Assembly (NCBI GenBank): GCA_947651225.1
Contig: CANSYK010000010.1
Location: forward strand, 1-64,000
DNA length: 64,000 nucleotides
Direction: 5' to 3'
Source of the DNA: an uncultured bacterium
GTDB taxonomy: Bacteria > Bacillota > Clostridia > Lachnospirales > Lachnospiraceae
Shown here piece after piece: positions 1 to 10,501 of the stretch. Positions within the stretch are counted from its first letter, which is position 1. Each line of letters begins with the position of its first letter. The notes beneath the pieces are model-generated. The model saw only the letters and a program-made list of their open reading frames with translations, had not been told where the DNA came from and did no database searches. A program made the position numbers and the translations under genes.

Positions 1-434
1 AATCGGTTCAAAGGATTAAATGTAGTTACCAAATAGGGTGGGGAATTCAAGTTTATTCGGCTTGCTGGCACTTCAAGACCTGCAAGTCCAGAAAAAATCA
101 AAGAACTGGAAATGGAAGGTACTCATATTTCGTGGGATGAATTGTCGTGTCTTGGGTATGAAGTGGCAGATACATCGCTGCTTGCGTCAAATGCCTATGT
201 TTTGCTGGTATTGGATTGTTTTTCCTTTTCTAAAACATAGTGTGAGGTGTTTAAAGGAACAGAGAGAACCGTTTTTTTTGACATGCGGGAATTTACTGGC
301 TCTGTTTATGAGCAGATAGAAAATGCGACAGCATTTGTTTTACGGAATATTCGATTGGGTGCTGCAATTGAGGGACTGGTCAGGAAAGAAGCTTATGAGC
401 TTCCCGTGGAAGCGATTCGTGAAATGCATTGTTA
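1..434 (+). pseudogene. Degraded AlbA_2/RecG-like putative ATP-binding protein (DNA-binding domain fragment)
   Basis: Conceptual frames read ...FIRLAGTSRPASPEKIKELEMEGTHISWDELSCLGYEV... and, in another frame, FKGTERTVFFDMREFTGSVYEQIENATAFVLRNIRLGAAIEGLVRKEAYELPVEAIREM, with an internal stop/frameshift; typical AlbA_2-type regulator sequence. Confidence 0.6.
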
Positions 435-587
435 ATGCGCATTGTCATCTGTTTTAGTGAAATGGGGATGCATTGCATCTCCTGTCATATGTCTCCGCAG
501 GAAACATTGGAACAGGCATGTCAGACACATCAGTGCGATTTGGAGGAATTAATTCAAAAATTAGATGAGCATATTAATGGAAAATAG
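435..587 (+). pseudogene. C-terminal part of a DUF1858-type small protein (N-terminus missing)
   Basis: Frame reads ...SEMGMHCISCHMSPQETLEQACQTHQCDLEELIQKLDEHINGK*, the C-x2-C DUF1858 signature, directly abutting the upstream pseudogene. Confidence 0.55.
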
Positions 588-880
588 TTATTATTGCTAA
601 GGCGGTTAAATACCGAACGAATTTCATGCAGAATAAAATATGCCAGTATGTTTGGAAATAGAGAAAGGGATAAGTAACATATATTGTATTGGACACAGGG
701 CAGATACAGGTAGTTTGCAACACAGCAAAGCCGTTTGTATCTGTTTTTTGTTTTATCCGGGGTTTTCTGATTTTGGCAGAGGAATTTGTTATAGGAGAAA
801 ATAAATGAATATTTTCCGTTCTGTACGCTTTGCGTACAGGCATGTGCTTTCAAAACTTTCAGATACATCACTGTTGAAAA

Positions 881-1225
881 TTGAATAGACTTTACACTCT
901 ACACCAAATCCGCTATAATAATTACAACATGTGGACAACGGAATTAACAAAAGGCGGTGATAACATGGAGGTGTTAGTAGATATGAATAATGGTGAAATT
1001 ATACAAAGAGGTATTGAAGATTTCAAAAATATTCAACGACATATGTTGATAGCAAAAGAAGAAAATGCCACAAAAACATATGCAAGCTTAAAGGATGATT
1101 ATATCTCTTTAAAAGCATTGTTAAACAGCCTTGGTGTTAACTTAACAGAGATTGACAAAATAAAAGAATAACAATACAACAACAGAATAACATATCACTC
1201 CTAAAAGAGTGTAAAGTCTATTCAA
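881..1225. mobile_element. Small cassette bounded by perfect 20-bp inverted repeats, carrying one small ORF
   Basis: TTGAATAGACTTTACACTCT at 881-900 is the exact reverse complement of AGAGTGTAAAGTCTATTCAA at 1206-1225. Confidence 0.6.
965..1171 (+). CDS. Small hypothetical protein (MEVLVDMNNGEIIQRGIEDFKNIQ...)
   Basis: ORF within 881-1171; AAAGGCGGTGATAAC RBS-like sequence before ATG at 965; enclosed by the 20-bp inverted repeats. Confidence 0.55.
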   Translation: MEVLVDMNNGEIIQRGIEDFKNIQRHMLIAKEENATKTYASLKDDYISLKALLNSLGVNLTEIDKIKE

Positions 1226-1427
1226 CTTATCAAGGACTTTGCACTTTTTTATTTTAGGAGGATACACCATAAAAGTAAATACTGAAAATAAGGACTTTTC
1301 AATATTTATGAAGGTTTGAGCTGTTATAACAAAAAGAAAAAAGCATAAAAAATTATTTTCGTGATGAAAATGAAGGTGTGGAGAATGAGGTAGTAACAAA
1401 GATTTTGAAAAATATGAAAAAACCCCC

Positions 1428-1456
1428 TTGCAAATACAGGAAAAGTATAGTAGAAT
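1428..1456 (+). promoter_or_regulatory. Candidate sigma-A promoter of the S10 operon
   Basis: TTGCAA (1428-1433), 17-bp spacer, TAGAAT (1451-1456). Confidence 0.65.
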
Positions 1457-1462
1457 ACAACT

Positions 1463-1750
1463 TGCTGTGACATTGATAGCGAGGAAGCGTGAGGTTGCTG
1501 CATTTCGGAAACGGGCTGCAGGTTTTCCGTGGAGCGAATGTCAAGTTAGGAAACTGGCGACAAGTCACTGTACAATTTCATATTCTGCCAAAGGGCAGGA
1601 AAAGGGAAGTCTGCTGATTATGTAAACCGAAGTATGACACGCCCGGTTAAGTGTACAGTCACCACTTGTTCCGCTGTAATGAACAGGCATAGGGGAAAAC
1701 CCGTAGATCAGTAATGCCTGCAAAAGTGCGAAAAGGAGGCGGCTTTTTTT
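1463..1750 (+). promoter_or_regulatory. Long structured 5' leader of the S10 operon
   Basis: ~290 nt between predicted TSS and rpsJ; stems CAGGCAT(1684-1690)/ATGCCTG(1714-1720), CTGCC/GGCAG and ACTGTACA/TGTACAGT. Confidence 0.5.
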
Positions 1751-2068
1751 ATGGCAACAAATGTAATGAGGATTACCCTCAAGGCGTATGACCACAATCA
1801 GGTTGATCATGCTGCTGGAAAGATTATTGAGACAGTAAAGAAGACAGGGGCTAAGGTTAGTGGCCCGGTACCTCTTCCAACAAAGAAGGAGGTTGTAACA
1901 ATTCTTCGTGCTGTTCACAAGTACAAAGATTCCAGAGAGCAGTTTGAGCAGAGAACTCACAAAAGATTGATTGATGTGATTGCTCCGACACAGAAGACCA
2001 TTGAAGCATTGACAAAAATGGAAATGCCATCTGGTGTTGCTGTTGTTTTAAAGATGAAGGAAAAATAA
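1751..2068 (+). CDS. rpsJ: 30S ribosomal protein S10
   Basis: Translation [47 protein letters not shown] is a canonical S10; RBS AAAAGGAGG. Confidence 0.98.
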   Translation: MATNVMRITLKAYDHNQVDHAAGKIIETVKKTGAKVSGPVPLPTKKEVVTILRAVHKYKDSREQFEQRTHKRLIDVIAPTQKTIEALTKMEMPSGVAVVLKMKEK

Positions 2069-2292
2069 TTTAAGGAAAGTCTTAGGGTTTATATATATGC
2101 TGCTTTAATAAAGAAGCTATTCGAGAAAAGATAGCGGTATGTTTTGTATAAGCAGTTCGAGTTTTTGGTTTACGAACTTGCACATTATAGACCATCTAGG
2201 ATGATTTCATGGTTTCAATGCCGTAGAATACTTTTTGGCGGTCAGGATGAGATAATGAAATCCGCTGTAGATTAACAGGAGGTGCATTTAGT

Positions 2293-2976
2293 ATGAAGAA
2301 AGCTATTTTAGCTACGAAGGTTGGTATGACACAGATCTTCAACGAGAATGGAGTTTTGACTCCGGTTACTGTGCTTCAGGCTGGTCCTTGCTATGTTACA
2401 CAGGTAAAAACTGTTGACAATGACGGCTACAGTGCAGTACAGGTTGGTTTTGTTGACAAGAAAGACAAAGTTATCAGCAAAGATGCGACCGGAAGAAAAG
2501 AAGTGAAAAGGATTCATGGTGTAAATAAGCCATTACAGGGACATTTTGCCAAGGCAGGTGTTACTGGTAAAAGATATCTGAAAGAATTTAAATTTGAGAA
2601 CGCAGAAGAGTATACTCTTGGACAGGAAATCAAGGCCGATATTTTTGAAGCCGGAGATAAGATTGATGTCAGCGGTACCACAAAAGGAAAAGGTTTCCAG
2701 GGCGCTATTAAGAGACATGGCCTTCACAGAGGACCTATGGGACATGGTTCCAAGTTCCACAGACATGCTGGTTCCAATGGTGCTTGTTCTGATCCAAGCC
2801 GTGTATTTAAGGGTAAGAAGATGCCTGGCCACATGGGGAATGTGAAAGTGACAATCCAGAATCTTGAGATTGTAAGGGTTGACGCAGAACAGAACTTAAT
2901 CCTTGTAAAGGGTGCTGTGCCAGGACCGAAGAAAGCTTGCGTTATGTTAAAGGAAAGCGTTAAGGCTCATAAATAA
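2293..2976 (+). CDS. rplC: 50S ribosomal protein L3
   Basis: [20 protein letters not shown]... [26 protein letters not shown]; operon position. Confidence 0.98.
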   Translation: MKKAILATKVGMTQIFNENGVLTPVTVLQAGPCYVTQVKTVDNDGYSAVQVGFVDKKDKVISKDATGRKEVKRIHGVNKPLQGHFAKAGVTGKRYLKEFKFENAEEYTLGQEIKADIFEAGDKIDVSGTTKGKGFQGAIKRHGLHRGPMGHGSKFHRHAGSNGACSDPSRVFKGKKMPGHMGNVKVTIQNLEIVRVDAEQNLILVKGAVPGPKKACVMLKESVKAHK

Positions 2977-3002
2977 TTCTTTTGGAAAGGAGGAACACAC
3001 AG

Positions 3003-3626
3003 ATGGCTAACGTATCTGTTTATAATATGGAAGGCAGCGAAGTTGGAAAGATGGACTTGAATGATGATGTTTTCGCTGCTAAGGTGAATGAACATTTAAT
3101 GCATATGGCTGTTGTATTGCAGCTTGCAAATAAACGTCAGGGTACTCAGAAGGCAAAGACACGTTCGGAAGTGCGTGGAGGCGGTAAGAAGCCTTGGAGG
3201 CAGAAAGGAACTGGTCATGCAAGACAGGGTTCTACCAGAGCGCCTCAGTGGACAGGCGGTGGAGTTGTATTTGCTCCAACACCAAGGGATTATTCTTTTA
3301 AGATGAACCGTAAGGAAAAGGCAGCAGCTATCCGCTCTGCATTGACATCGAGAGTAGATGAACAGAAATTCCTTGTTATGGATTCCCTGAAATTTGATGA
3401 GATTAAGACAAAGAAAATGGTTGGCGTCCTTGATGCATTAAAAGTAAATAAGGCGCTGGTTGTTTTAGATGGCGAGGATAATGCGAATGTTGAACTTTCT
3501 GCAAGAAATATTGAAGGTGTCCGCGTTGTACCATTTAATGCAATTAACGTATACGATATTTTAAAATATGAGACAGTTGTTATTACGAAGAATGCTGTAT
3601 CAAAAATAGAGGAGGTGTACGCATAA
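3003..3626 (+). CDS. rplD: 50S ribosomal protein L4
   Basis: [21 protein letters not shown]...; ATG at 3003 preferred over the track start because it follows the RBS AAAGGAGG. Confidence 0.97.
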   Translation: MANVSVYNMEGSEVGKMDLNDDVFAAKVNEHLMHMAVVLQLANKRQGTQKAKTRSEVRGGGKKPWRQKGTGHARQGSTRAPQWTGGGVVFAPTPRDYSFKMNRKEKAAAIRSALTSRVDEQKFLVMDSLKFDEIKTKKMVGVLDALKVNKALVVLDGEDNANVELSARNIEGVRVVPFNAINVYDILKYETVVITKNAVSKIEEVYA

Positions 3627-3925
3627 TGGCAGATTTAAAGTATTATGATATCATTCAGAAGCCAATTATTACAGAAAAATCTATGCTGGCTATGGAAGAC
3701 AAGAAGTATACATTCGATGTACACCCAGATGCAACAAAATCTCAGGTAAAAGAAGCAGTTGAGAAGCTTTTTGAGGGAACGAAGGTTGCAAAGGTCAACA
3801 CGATGAACTTGGAGGGGAAAACCCGCCGCCGTGGCAGAACATTTGGAAAAACTGCTAAGAGGAAAAAGGCAATTGTTCAGTTGACTGAGGACTCTAAAGA
3901 AATCGAGATTTTTGAAGGGCTGTAA
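3626..3925 (+). CDS. rplW: 50S ribosomal protein L23
   Basis: [38 protein letters not shown]; operon position. Confidence 0.97.
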   Translation: MADLKYYDIIQKPIITEKSMLAMEDKKYTFDVHPDATKSQVKEAVEKLFEGTKVAKVNTMNLEGKTRRRGRTFGKTAKRKKAIVQLTEDSKEIEIFEGL

Positions 3926-4059
3926 AGATATTCATTAATGAACAGCTTGGCAAAGCGATTTCTTCAGAGATTGAGATTTTTGAAGGCCTGTAATAATTAT
4001 TCATTAATAAACAGCTTGACAAAACAATCTCTTCTGAAATCGAGATTTTTGAAGATTTA
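3899..4059 (+). repeat. Degenerate tandem repeat of the rplW 3' end, period 68-69 bp, ~2.4 copies
   Basis: GAAATCGAGATTTTTGAAG (3899), GAGATTGAGATTTTTGAAG (3967), GAAATCGAGATTTTTGAAG (4036), separated by related ATTCATTAATgAACAGCTTGgCAAA spacers. Confidence 0.85.
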
Positions 4060-4134
4060 TAAAAGAAAATGCGTGGAAAACCTATCACGTAAATCATTAA
4101 TTATAATGATAGAGTATTGAAAGGAGAATATGTC

Positions 4135-4983
4135 ATGGGAATTAAAACATTTAACCCATATACACCTTCCAGAAGACACATGACAGTGACAGATAAGGCA
4201 GAGATTACAGCTACAAAGCCTGAAAAGTCATTAACCGTGTCATTAAAGAAGAACGCCGGACGTAATGCCCAGGGTAAGATTACGGTAAGACATCGTGGCG
4301 GCGGAAGCAGAAGAAAATACAGACTGATTGATTTTAAGAGAAATAAAGATGGTGTGGAAGGAACTGTTAAAACAATTGAGTATGATCCAAACAGAACAGC
4401 AAATATTGCACTGATTGCATATGCTGATGGAGAAAAGGCTTATATTCTTGCTCCAAATGGTCTGCAGGTTGGACAGAAGATTATGAATGGTCCAACTGCT
4501 GAAATCGAGGTTGGCAATTGTCTTCCACTTGAAAATATTCCGGTTGGTACACAGATTCACAATATTGAGCTTTATCCTGGAAAAGGCGGACAGCTTGTGC
4601 GTGCGGCAGGAAACAGCGCACAGCTTATGGCAAAGGAAGGAAAGTATGCAACACTCAGGCTTCCATCTGGTGAAATGAGAATGGTACCGATTATCTGCCG
4701 TGCTACGATTGGTATTATCGGTAATGGCGAGCATGCCCTTGTTAATATTGGTAAAGCAGGACGTAAGCGCAATATGGGTATCAGACCTACTGTCCGTGGT
4801 TCGGTTATGAACCCTAATGACCATCCACATGGTGGTGGTGAAGGTAAAGCAGGTATCGGCCGTCCGGGTCCATGTACTCCTTGGGGGAAACCTGCTCTTG
4901 GCTTGAAGACACGTAAGAAAAACAAGCAGTCAAATAAGCTGATTGTAAGAAGAAGAGATGGTAAAGCGTTGAACACAAAATAA
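4135..4983 (+). CDS. rplB: 50S ribosomal protein L2
   Basis: [25 protein letters not shown]...; ATG at 4135 after AAAGGAG. Confidence 0.98.
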   Translation: MGIKTFNPYTPSRRHMTVTDKAEITATKPEKSLTVSLKKNAGRNAQGKITVRHRGGGSRRKYRLIDFKRNKDGVEGTVKTIEYDPNRTANIALIAYADGEKAYILAPNGLQVGQKIMNGPTAEIEVGNCLPLENIPVGTQIHNIELYPGKGGQLVRAAGNSAQLMAKEGKYATLRLPSGEMRMVPIICRATIGIIGNGEHALVNIGKAGRKRNMGIRPTVRGSVMNPNDHPHGGGEGKAGIGRPGPCTPWGKPALGLKTRKKNKQSNKLIVRRRDGKALNTK

Positions 4984-5069
4984 ATCCATATGATGACAAC
5001 GCACAACGCTTTTGGGTTGAATACAAAGTAGGTTAATAGCCGGGGACACCTGGCAGAATGGAGGATACA

Positions 5070-5348
5070 ATGGCACGTTCATTAAAAAAGGGACCTTTTG
5101 CGGATGCAAGCCTTTTGAAAAAGGTAGATGCTGCAGTCGCATCCGATGACAAACAGGTTATTAAGACATGGTCACGTCGTTCCACTATTTTTCCATCATT
5201 TGTTGGACTGACATTTGCAGTACATGATGGAAGAAAGCATGTACCTGTATATGTGACAGAGGACATGGTAGGACACAAGCTTGGTGAGTTTGTAGCGACA
5301 AGAACTTACAGAGGCCATGGAAAAGACGAGAAAAAAGGCAAAAGGTAG
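5070..5348 (+). CDS. rpsS: 30S ribosomal protein S19
   Basis: [21 protein letters not shown]...; start at 5070 after GGAGG. Confidence 0.97.
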   Translation: MARSLKKGPFADASLLKKVDAAVASDDKQVIKTWSRRSTIFPSFVGLTFAVHDGRKHVPVYVTEDMVGHKLGEFVATRTYRGHGKDEKKGKR

Positions 5349-5512
5349 TGCGATAAGAATTTCTAATTGCTTACGCCAGTGGGCGTTTCGCAAAGAAATT
5401 CTAAGTATCACACTGGAAAAATGCAAAGCCAGCATTTTTCAAGGATTTTTTGTGCTAGCGAAGTTGGCATAGAGTATAAATATATCACTTTTTTGAAAGG
5501 AGGCTTCGACAA

Positions 5513-5902
5513 ATGGCAAAGGGACATAGATCTCAAATTAAGCGAGAGAGAAATGAAAACCAGAAAGACACCAGACCTTCCGCAAAGTTATCTTATGCAA
5601 GGGTTTCTGTTCAGAAGGCTTGTTATGTGTTAGATGCCATCAGAGGCAAGGACGTAGAAACGGCAATCGGTATTTTATCATATAATCCAAGATATGCTTC
5701 CAGCATTATTTTGAAATTATTGCAGTCTGCAATTGCAAATGCAGAGAACAACAATGATATGAATCCGGATGATTTATATATTGAGGAATGTTTTGCAAAT
5801 AAGGGACCGACAATGAAGAGAATCAGACCAAGGGCACAGGGAAGGGCTTATCGTATTGAGAAGAGAATGAGCCACATTACAATCATTCTGAATGAGCGTT
5901 AG
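5513..5902 (+). CDS. rplV: 50S ribosomal protein L22
   Basis: MAKGHRSQIKRERNENQKDTRPSAKLSYARVSVQKACYVLDAIRGK. Confidence 0.97.
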   Translation: MAKGHRSQIKRERNENQKDTRPSAKLSYARVSVQKACYVLDAIRGKDVETAIGILSYNPRYASSIILKLLQSAIANAENNNDMNPDDLYIEECFANKGPTMKRIRPRAQGRAYRIEKRMSHITIILNER

Positions 5903-5933
5903 TCGTTTGGGTGGTCTATGAAAGGAGATTAAG

Positions 5934-6602
5934 ATGGGACAAAAAGTTAATCCTCATGGTTTAAGGGTCGGCATTATCAGTGACTGGGATTCTAATTGGT
6001 ATGCAGAAGATAAGTTTGCAGACTATCTGGTAGAAGATTACAAAATCAGAGAGTTTGTTAAAAAGAAATTATATAGCGCTGGTATCTCAAAGATTGAAAT
6101 TGAGCGACCTGCTGAGAAAGTAAGAGTTATTATTCATACAGCAAAGCCTGGCTTTGTAATTGGTAAGGGCGGAGCTGAGATTGAGAATTTAAAGAAGGAA
6201 CTGTTAAAGGTACTTGACAGAAAAGTTGCCCTTGATATCAAGATTATGGATATCAAGAATCCTGACAGACATGCACAGCTTGTAGCTGAAAACATTGCCC
6301 AGCAGTTAGAAAACCGTATTTCTTTCCGCCGTGCTATGAAGTCTGCTATGAGCAGAACCTTAAAGACAGGCGCAAAAGGAATCAAGGCAGCATGCTCTGG
6401 ACGTCTTGGCGGTGCAGATATGGCTCGTACAGAGTTTTACAGCGAAGGCACAATTCCTCTTCAGACATTGCGTGCTGATATTGATTATGGTTTCGCAGAG
6501 GCTGATACAACGTATGGTAAAATTGGTGTAAAGGTATGGGTATACAACGGCGAGGTACTTCCAGCCAAGAAGAATGACAAAAAGGAAGGGAGCGATAAAT
6601 AA
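5934..6602 (+). CDS. rpsC: 30S ribosomal protein S3
   Basis: [39 protein letters not shown]. Confidence 0.98.
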   Translation: MGQKVNPHGLRVGIISDWDSNWYAEDKFADYLVEDYKIREFVKKKLYSAGISKIEIERPAEKVRVIIHTAKPGFVIGKGGAEIENLKKELLKVLDRKVALDIKIMDIKNPDRHAQLVAENIAQQLENRISFRRAMKSAMSRTLKTGAKGIKAACSGRLGGADMARTEFYSEGTIPLQTLRADIDYGFAEADTTYGKIGVKVWVYNGEVLPAKKNDKKEGSDK

Positions 6603-7039
6603 TGTTAATGCCAAAGAGAGTAAAACATCGTAAGCAGTTCCGTGGTAGGATGACAGGAAAAGCGCTCAGAGGAAATAAAATCACTTATGGTGAATATGGT
6701 ATTGTAGCTTTAGAGCCGGCCTGGATTAAGTCAAACCAGATTGAGGCTGCCCGTATTGCCATGACACGTCATATTAAGCGTGGTGGTAAAGTCTGGATTA
6801 AAATCTTCCCAGATAAGCCTGTAACAAAAACTCCTGCTGAAACCCGAATGGGTAAAGGTAAAGGTGCTTTAGAATACTGGGTAGCAGTCGTTAAGCCAGG
6901 TCGTGTTATGTTCGAGATTGCTGGCGTTTCCGAAGAGGTTGCCAGAGAAGCATTACGTCTTGCAACACATAAGTTGCCGATTAAGTGTAAAGTCGTATCT
7001 CGTGCAGACTTAGAAGGAGGTGCGGGCAGTGAAGAGTAA
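6602..7039 (+). CDS. rplP: 50S ribosomal protein L16
   Basis: [42 protein letters not shown]. Confidence 0.98.
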   Translation: MLMPKRVKHRKQFRGRMTGKALRGNKITYGEYGIVALEPAWIKSNQIEAARIAMTRHIKRGGKVWIKIFPDKPVTKTPAETRMGKGKGALEYWVAVVKPGRVMFEIAGVSEEVAREALRLATHKLPIKCKVVSRADLEGGAGSEE

Positions 7040-7229
7040 GCAGTTTATGGAAGAATTAAGAGGGAAATCCGTTGCAGAGTTAAATGAGGATTTAGTTGCA
7101 GCAAAGAAGGAACTTTTCAATTTGAGATTCCAAAACGCAACAAACCAGTTGGACAATACAAGCAGAATCAAAGAAGTTAAGAGAAATATCGCAAGGATTC
7201 AGACAGTACTCGCATCAGCACAGAACTAA
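7029..7229 (+). CDS. rpmC: 50S ribosomal protein L29
   Basis: GTG start (7029) [35 protein letters not shown]; overlaps the rplP end; track start 7020 also possible. Confidence 0.94.
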   Translation: MKSKQFMEELRGKSVAELNEDLVAAKKELFNLRFQNATNQLDNTSRIKEVKRNIARIQTVLASAQN

Positions 7230-7275
7230 TTGATTCAGGTTCGTTTCGGGACAGCACGGAAAGGAGGACACGGAC

Positions 7276-7530
7276 GTGGAGAGAAATCTTAGGAAGACCC
7301 GTGTAGGTAAAGTTGTTAGTGATAAGATGGATAAGACAATCGTTGTTGCAGTAGTAGATAACGTGAAGCATCCACTTTATGGAAAGATCATCAAGAGGAC
7401 TTATAAGTTAAAGGCTCATGATGAAGAAAATACATGTAAGATTGGTGACAGAGTAAGAGTTATGGAGACAAGGCCATTATCCAAGGATAAGAGATGGAGG
7501 CTTGTAGAAGTAATCGAAAGAGCAAAATAA
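7276..7530 (+). CDS. rpsQ: 30S ribosomal protein S17
   Basis: [42 protein letters not shown]. Confidence 0.97.
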   Translation: MERNLRKTRVGKVVSDKMDKTIVVAVVDNVKHPLYGKIIKRTYKLKAHDEENTCKIGDRVRVMETRPLSKDKRWRLVEVIERAK

Positions 7531-7557
7531 TATTTTTTGCGGAATATGGAGGTAATC

Positions 7558-7926
7558 ATGGTACAGCAGGAATCAAGACTTAAAGTGGCTGATAATACAG
7601 GTGCTAAAGAACTTCTTTGTATCAGAGTTATGGGCGGTTCAACAAGAAGATACGCTAATATTGGTGATGTTATTGTTGCTTCGGTCAAAGATGCAACGCC
7701 AGGCGGTGTTGTAAAGAAGGGTGATGTTGTAAAGGCTGTCGTTGTTCGTACGGTAAATAAAACCCGTCGTCCAGATGGTTCATATATCAGATTTGATGAA
7801 AATGCAGCAGTCATTATCCGTGAAGACAAAACGCCAAGGGGAACCCGTATCTTTGGGCCTGTTGCGAGAGAATTGAGAGATAAACATTATATGAAAATCG
7901 TTTCATTAGCACCAGAAGTATTATAA
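7558..7926 (+). CDS. rplN: 50S ribosomal protein L14
   Basis: [37 protein letters not shown]. Confidence 0.98.
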   Translation: MVQQESRLKVADNTGAKELLCIRVMGGSTRRYANIGDVIVASVKDATPGGVVKKGDVVKAVVVRTVNKTRRPDGSYIRFDENAAVIIREDKTPRGTRIFGPVARELRDKHYMKIVSLAPEVL

Positions 7927-7938
7927 GGAGGTGTCATT

Positions 7939-8247
7939 GTGGCAACCAGCAAGATTAAAAAAGGCGATATGGTAAAGGTTATCGCAGGTAAAGATAAAGG
8001 TAGGGAAGGCAAGGTAACATCTGTAGTAAAAGGTGGTAAGCTCATTATTGAAGGAATCAATGAGGTTACAAAGCATGTAAAGCCGAGTCAGACAAATCCG
8101 CAGGGCGGAATTGTGAAACAGTCTGCTCCTATCGATGCATCTAACGTAATGTACGTTAGTAAAGGAAAAGCTTCCCGTGTTGGATTTAAAGTAGAAGATG
8201 GAAAAAAAGTTCGTTACGCAAAAGCAACGGGTGAAGTGATTGACTAA
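7939..8247 (+). CDS. rplX: 50S ribosomal protein L24
   Basis: [29 protein letters not shown] motif, operon position. Confidence 0.97.
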   Translation: MATSKIKKGDMVKVIAGKDKGREGKVTSVVKGGKLIIEGINEVTKHVKPSQTNPQGGIVKQSAPIDASNVMYVSKGKASRVGFKVEDGKKVRYAKATGEVID

Positions 8248-8270
8248 TTTCGGAAAGGAGGAATATTACG

Positions 8271-8810
8271 TTGACTCGATTAAAAGAAACTTATCAGAAT
8301 GAAATCGTTGGCGCTATGATGAAAAGGTTTAGTTATAAAAACGTTATGCAGGTGCCTAAGCTTGAAAAAATTGTTGTCAATATGGGTATTGGCGAAGCAA
8401 AAGAAAATTCTAAGATTCTTGATGCAGCTATGGCAGAGTTAGAGATTATTACCGGTCAGAAGGCTGTACCAACGAAGGCAAAGCACTCTATTGCAAACTT
8501 CAAGCTCAGGGAGGGAATGCCAATTGGCTGTAAGGTTACTTTAAGAGGTGACAAGATGTATGAATTTCTGGATCGCCTTGTAAATCTTGCTTTACCTCGT
8601 GTACGTGACTTTAGAGGTGTTAATCCGAATGCATTTGACGGAAGAGGCAATTATGCACTTGGTATCAGGGAGCAGTTGATTTTCCCTGAAATTGAATATG
8701 ACAAAGTAGATAAAATCAGGGGTATGGATGTAATTGTAGTTACAACTGCAAAAACTGACGAAGAGGCTCGTGAGTTATTGGCACAGTTCGGTATGCCTTT
8801 TAAGAAATAA
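8271..8810 (+). CDS. rplE: 50S ribosomal protein L5
   Basis: [49 protein letters not shown] start. Confidence 0.98.
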   Translation: MTRLKETYQNEIVGAMMKRFSYKNVMQVPKLEKIVVNMGIGEAKENSKILDAAMAELEIITGQKAVPTKAKHSIANFKLREGMPIGCKVTLRGDKMYEFLDRLVNLALPRVRDFRGVNPNAFDGRGNYALGIREQLIFPEIEYDKVDKIRGMDVIVVTTAKTDEEARELLAQFGMPFKK

Positions 8811-8822
8811 GGAGGGAATTTC

Positions 8823-9008
8823 ATGGCTAAGACTTCTATGAAAGTAAAGCAGCAGCGGAAAGCTAAATTTTCTACAAGGGAATACAGCCGTTGCAGAATT
8901 TGTGGTCGTCCACATGCTTATTTAAGAAAATACGGAATATGCAGAATCTGCTTCCGTGAGTTGGCTTATAAAGGACAGATTCCAGGTGTGAAGAAAGCAA
9001 GCTGGTAA
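8823..9008 (+). CDS. rpsZ: 30S ribosomal protein S14 type Z (zinc-binding)
   Basis: 61 aa with [21 protein letters not shown] (two CxxC). Confidence 0.97.
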   Translation: MAKTSMKVKQQRKAKFSTREYSRCRICGRPHAYLRKYGICRICFRELAYKGQIPGVKKASW

Positions 9009-9023
9009 GGAGGTAAAACTAAG

Positions 9024-9425
9024 ATGATGACGAGCGATCCTATTGCAGATATGCTTACAAGAATCCGTAATGCAAATACAGCAAAGCATGATACGGTAGA
9101 TGTACCCAGCTCAAAAATGAAGGTTTCGATTGCAGAAATCCTTTTGAAAGAAGGTTACATCAGGAAATTCGATATGATTGACGTTGATGGAATCAAAATG
9201 ATTCATATTACATTAAAATACGGCGCAGATAAAAATGATAAGATTATTACAGGTTTAAAGAGAATCTCTAAGCCAGGTCTGCGCGTTTATGCTGGTAAAG
9301 ATGAGCTTCCTCGTGTTCTTGGAGGCCTGGGTATTGCCATTGTTTCGACAAACAAAGGTGTTATGACAGATAAGGAAGCAAGAAAAGAAAATGTTGGCGG
9401 CGAGGTGCTTGCATTTGTATGGTAA
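9024..9425 (+). CDS. rpsH: 30S ribosomal protein S8
   Basis: [32 protein letters not shown]. Confidence 0.98.
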   Translation: MMTSDPIADMLTRIRNANTAKHDTVDVPSSKMKVSIAEILLKEGYIRKFDMIDVDGIKMIHITLKYGADKNDKIITGLKRISKPGLRVYAGKDELPRVLGGLGIAIVSTNKGVMTDKEARKENVGGEVLAFVW

Positions 9426-9500
9426 TCCTGTACAAATGCATCCTATGCCAAAGTTTGGAAATCCGGTAAATTAGATTACCAGAATATGGAGGTGCACGGC

Positions 9501-10043
9501 ATGTCACGAATCGGAAGAATGCCTATCGCGGTACCAGCAGGAGTAACTGTTGATATTGCAGAAAATAATAAAGTGACTGTAAAAGGACCAAAGGGGACTC
9601 TGGAAAGAGTTTTGCCTGCGGAGATGGAAATCAAAAGAGAGGGAGAAGAGATTATTGTTTCCCGTCCAAATGATTTAAAGAAAATGAAATCTTTACATGG
9701 TCTGACAAGGACTCTCATCAATAATATGGTGATTGGTGTTACAGACGGTTATGCAAAAGAGCTTGAAGTAAACGGCGTTGGTTACAGGGCTCAGAAAAAG
9801 GGAAAGACACTGATTCTTTCGCTTGGATATTCCCATCCGGTAGAGATGGAAGATCCAGATGATCTTGAGATAATTGTAGAAGGACAGAATAAGATTATCG
9901 TTAAGGGAATTGATAAAGAAAAGGTTGGCCAATACGCTGCTGAAATCAGAGAGAAAAGGACTCCAGAACCATATAAGGGCAAGGGTATCAAGTATGCTGA
10001 TGAAGTTATTAGACGTAAAGTTGGTAAGACAGGTAAAAAATAA
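9501..10043 (+). CDS. rplF: 50S ribosomal protein L6
   Basis: [34 protein letters not shown]. Confidence 0.98.
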   Translation: MSRIGRMPIAVPAGVTVDIAENNKVTVKGPKGTLERVLPAEMEIKREGEEIIVSRPNDLKKMKSLHGLTRTLINNMVIGVTDGYAKELEVNGVGYRAQKKGKTLILSLGYSHPVEMEDPDDLEIIVEGQNKIIVKGIDKEKVGQYAAEIREKRTPEPYKGKGIKYADEVIRRKVGKTGKK

Positions 10044-10062
10044 TTAAAGGAGTGAAAATACG

Positions 10063-10431
10063 ATGATTAAAAAACAGTCAAGGGTAGAAGTTCGTGTGAA
10101 AAAACACATGAAAGTTCGTAATCGTCTTTCTGGTACAACTGAAAGACCACGTTTAGCTGTATTTAGAAGTAATAATCATATGTACGCTCAGATTATTGAT
10201 GATACGGTTGGTAATACTTTAGTTTCAGCATCCACTCTTCAGAAGGATGTCAATGCGGACTTAGCAAAAACAAACAATGTGGAAGCCGCTTCAAAAGTTG
10301 GAGAGGTCATTGCAAAAAGAGCATTGGATAAGGGTATTAAGAACGTTGTCTTTGATCGAGGCGGTTTCATATATCAGGGTAAAGTAAAAGCTTTAGCAGA
10401 AGCAGCTAGAGAAGCAGGATTAGAGTTCTAA
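10063..10431 (+). CDS. rplR: 50S ribosomal protein L18
   Basis: [31 protein letters not shown]. Confidence 0.98.
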   Translation: MIKKQSRVEVRVKKHMKVRNRLSGTTERPRLAVFRSNNHMYAQIIDDTVGNTLVSASTLQKDVNADLAKTNNVEAASKVGEVIAKRALDKGIKNVVFDRGGFIYQGKVKALAEAAREAGLEF

Positions 10432-10501
10432 AAAACTCATCAATGTTATCGGAGATTATTTGCAGGTCCGATAATCAATTATTATAGGAGGAAAACAACA
10501 C

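Noticed and set aside
554-871. Overlapping minus-strand ORFs of 105 and 89 aa
   Set aside because: Cysteine/aromatic-rich, low-complexity translations with no family resemblance; intergenic sequence more likely.
4243-4830. 195-aa minus-strand ORF antisense to rplB, plus many other antisense ORFs in the ribosomal operon
   Set aside because: Shadow ORFs opposite highly conserved ribosomal genes; no RBS or recognisable domain.
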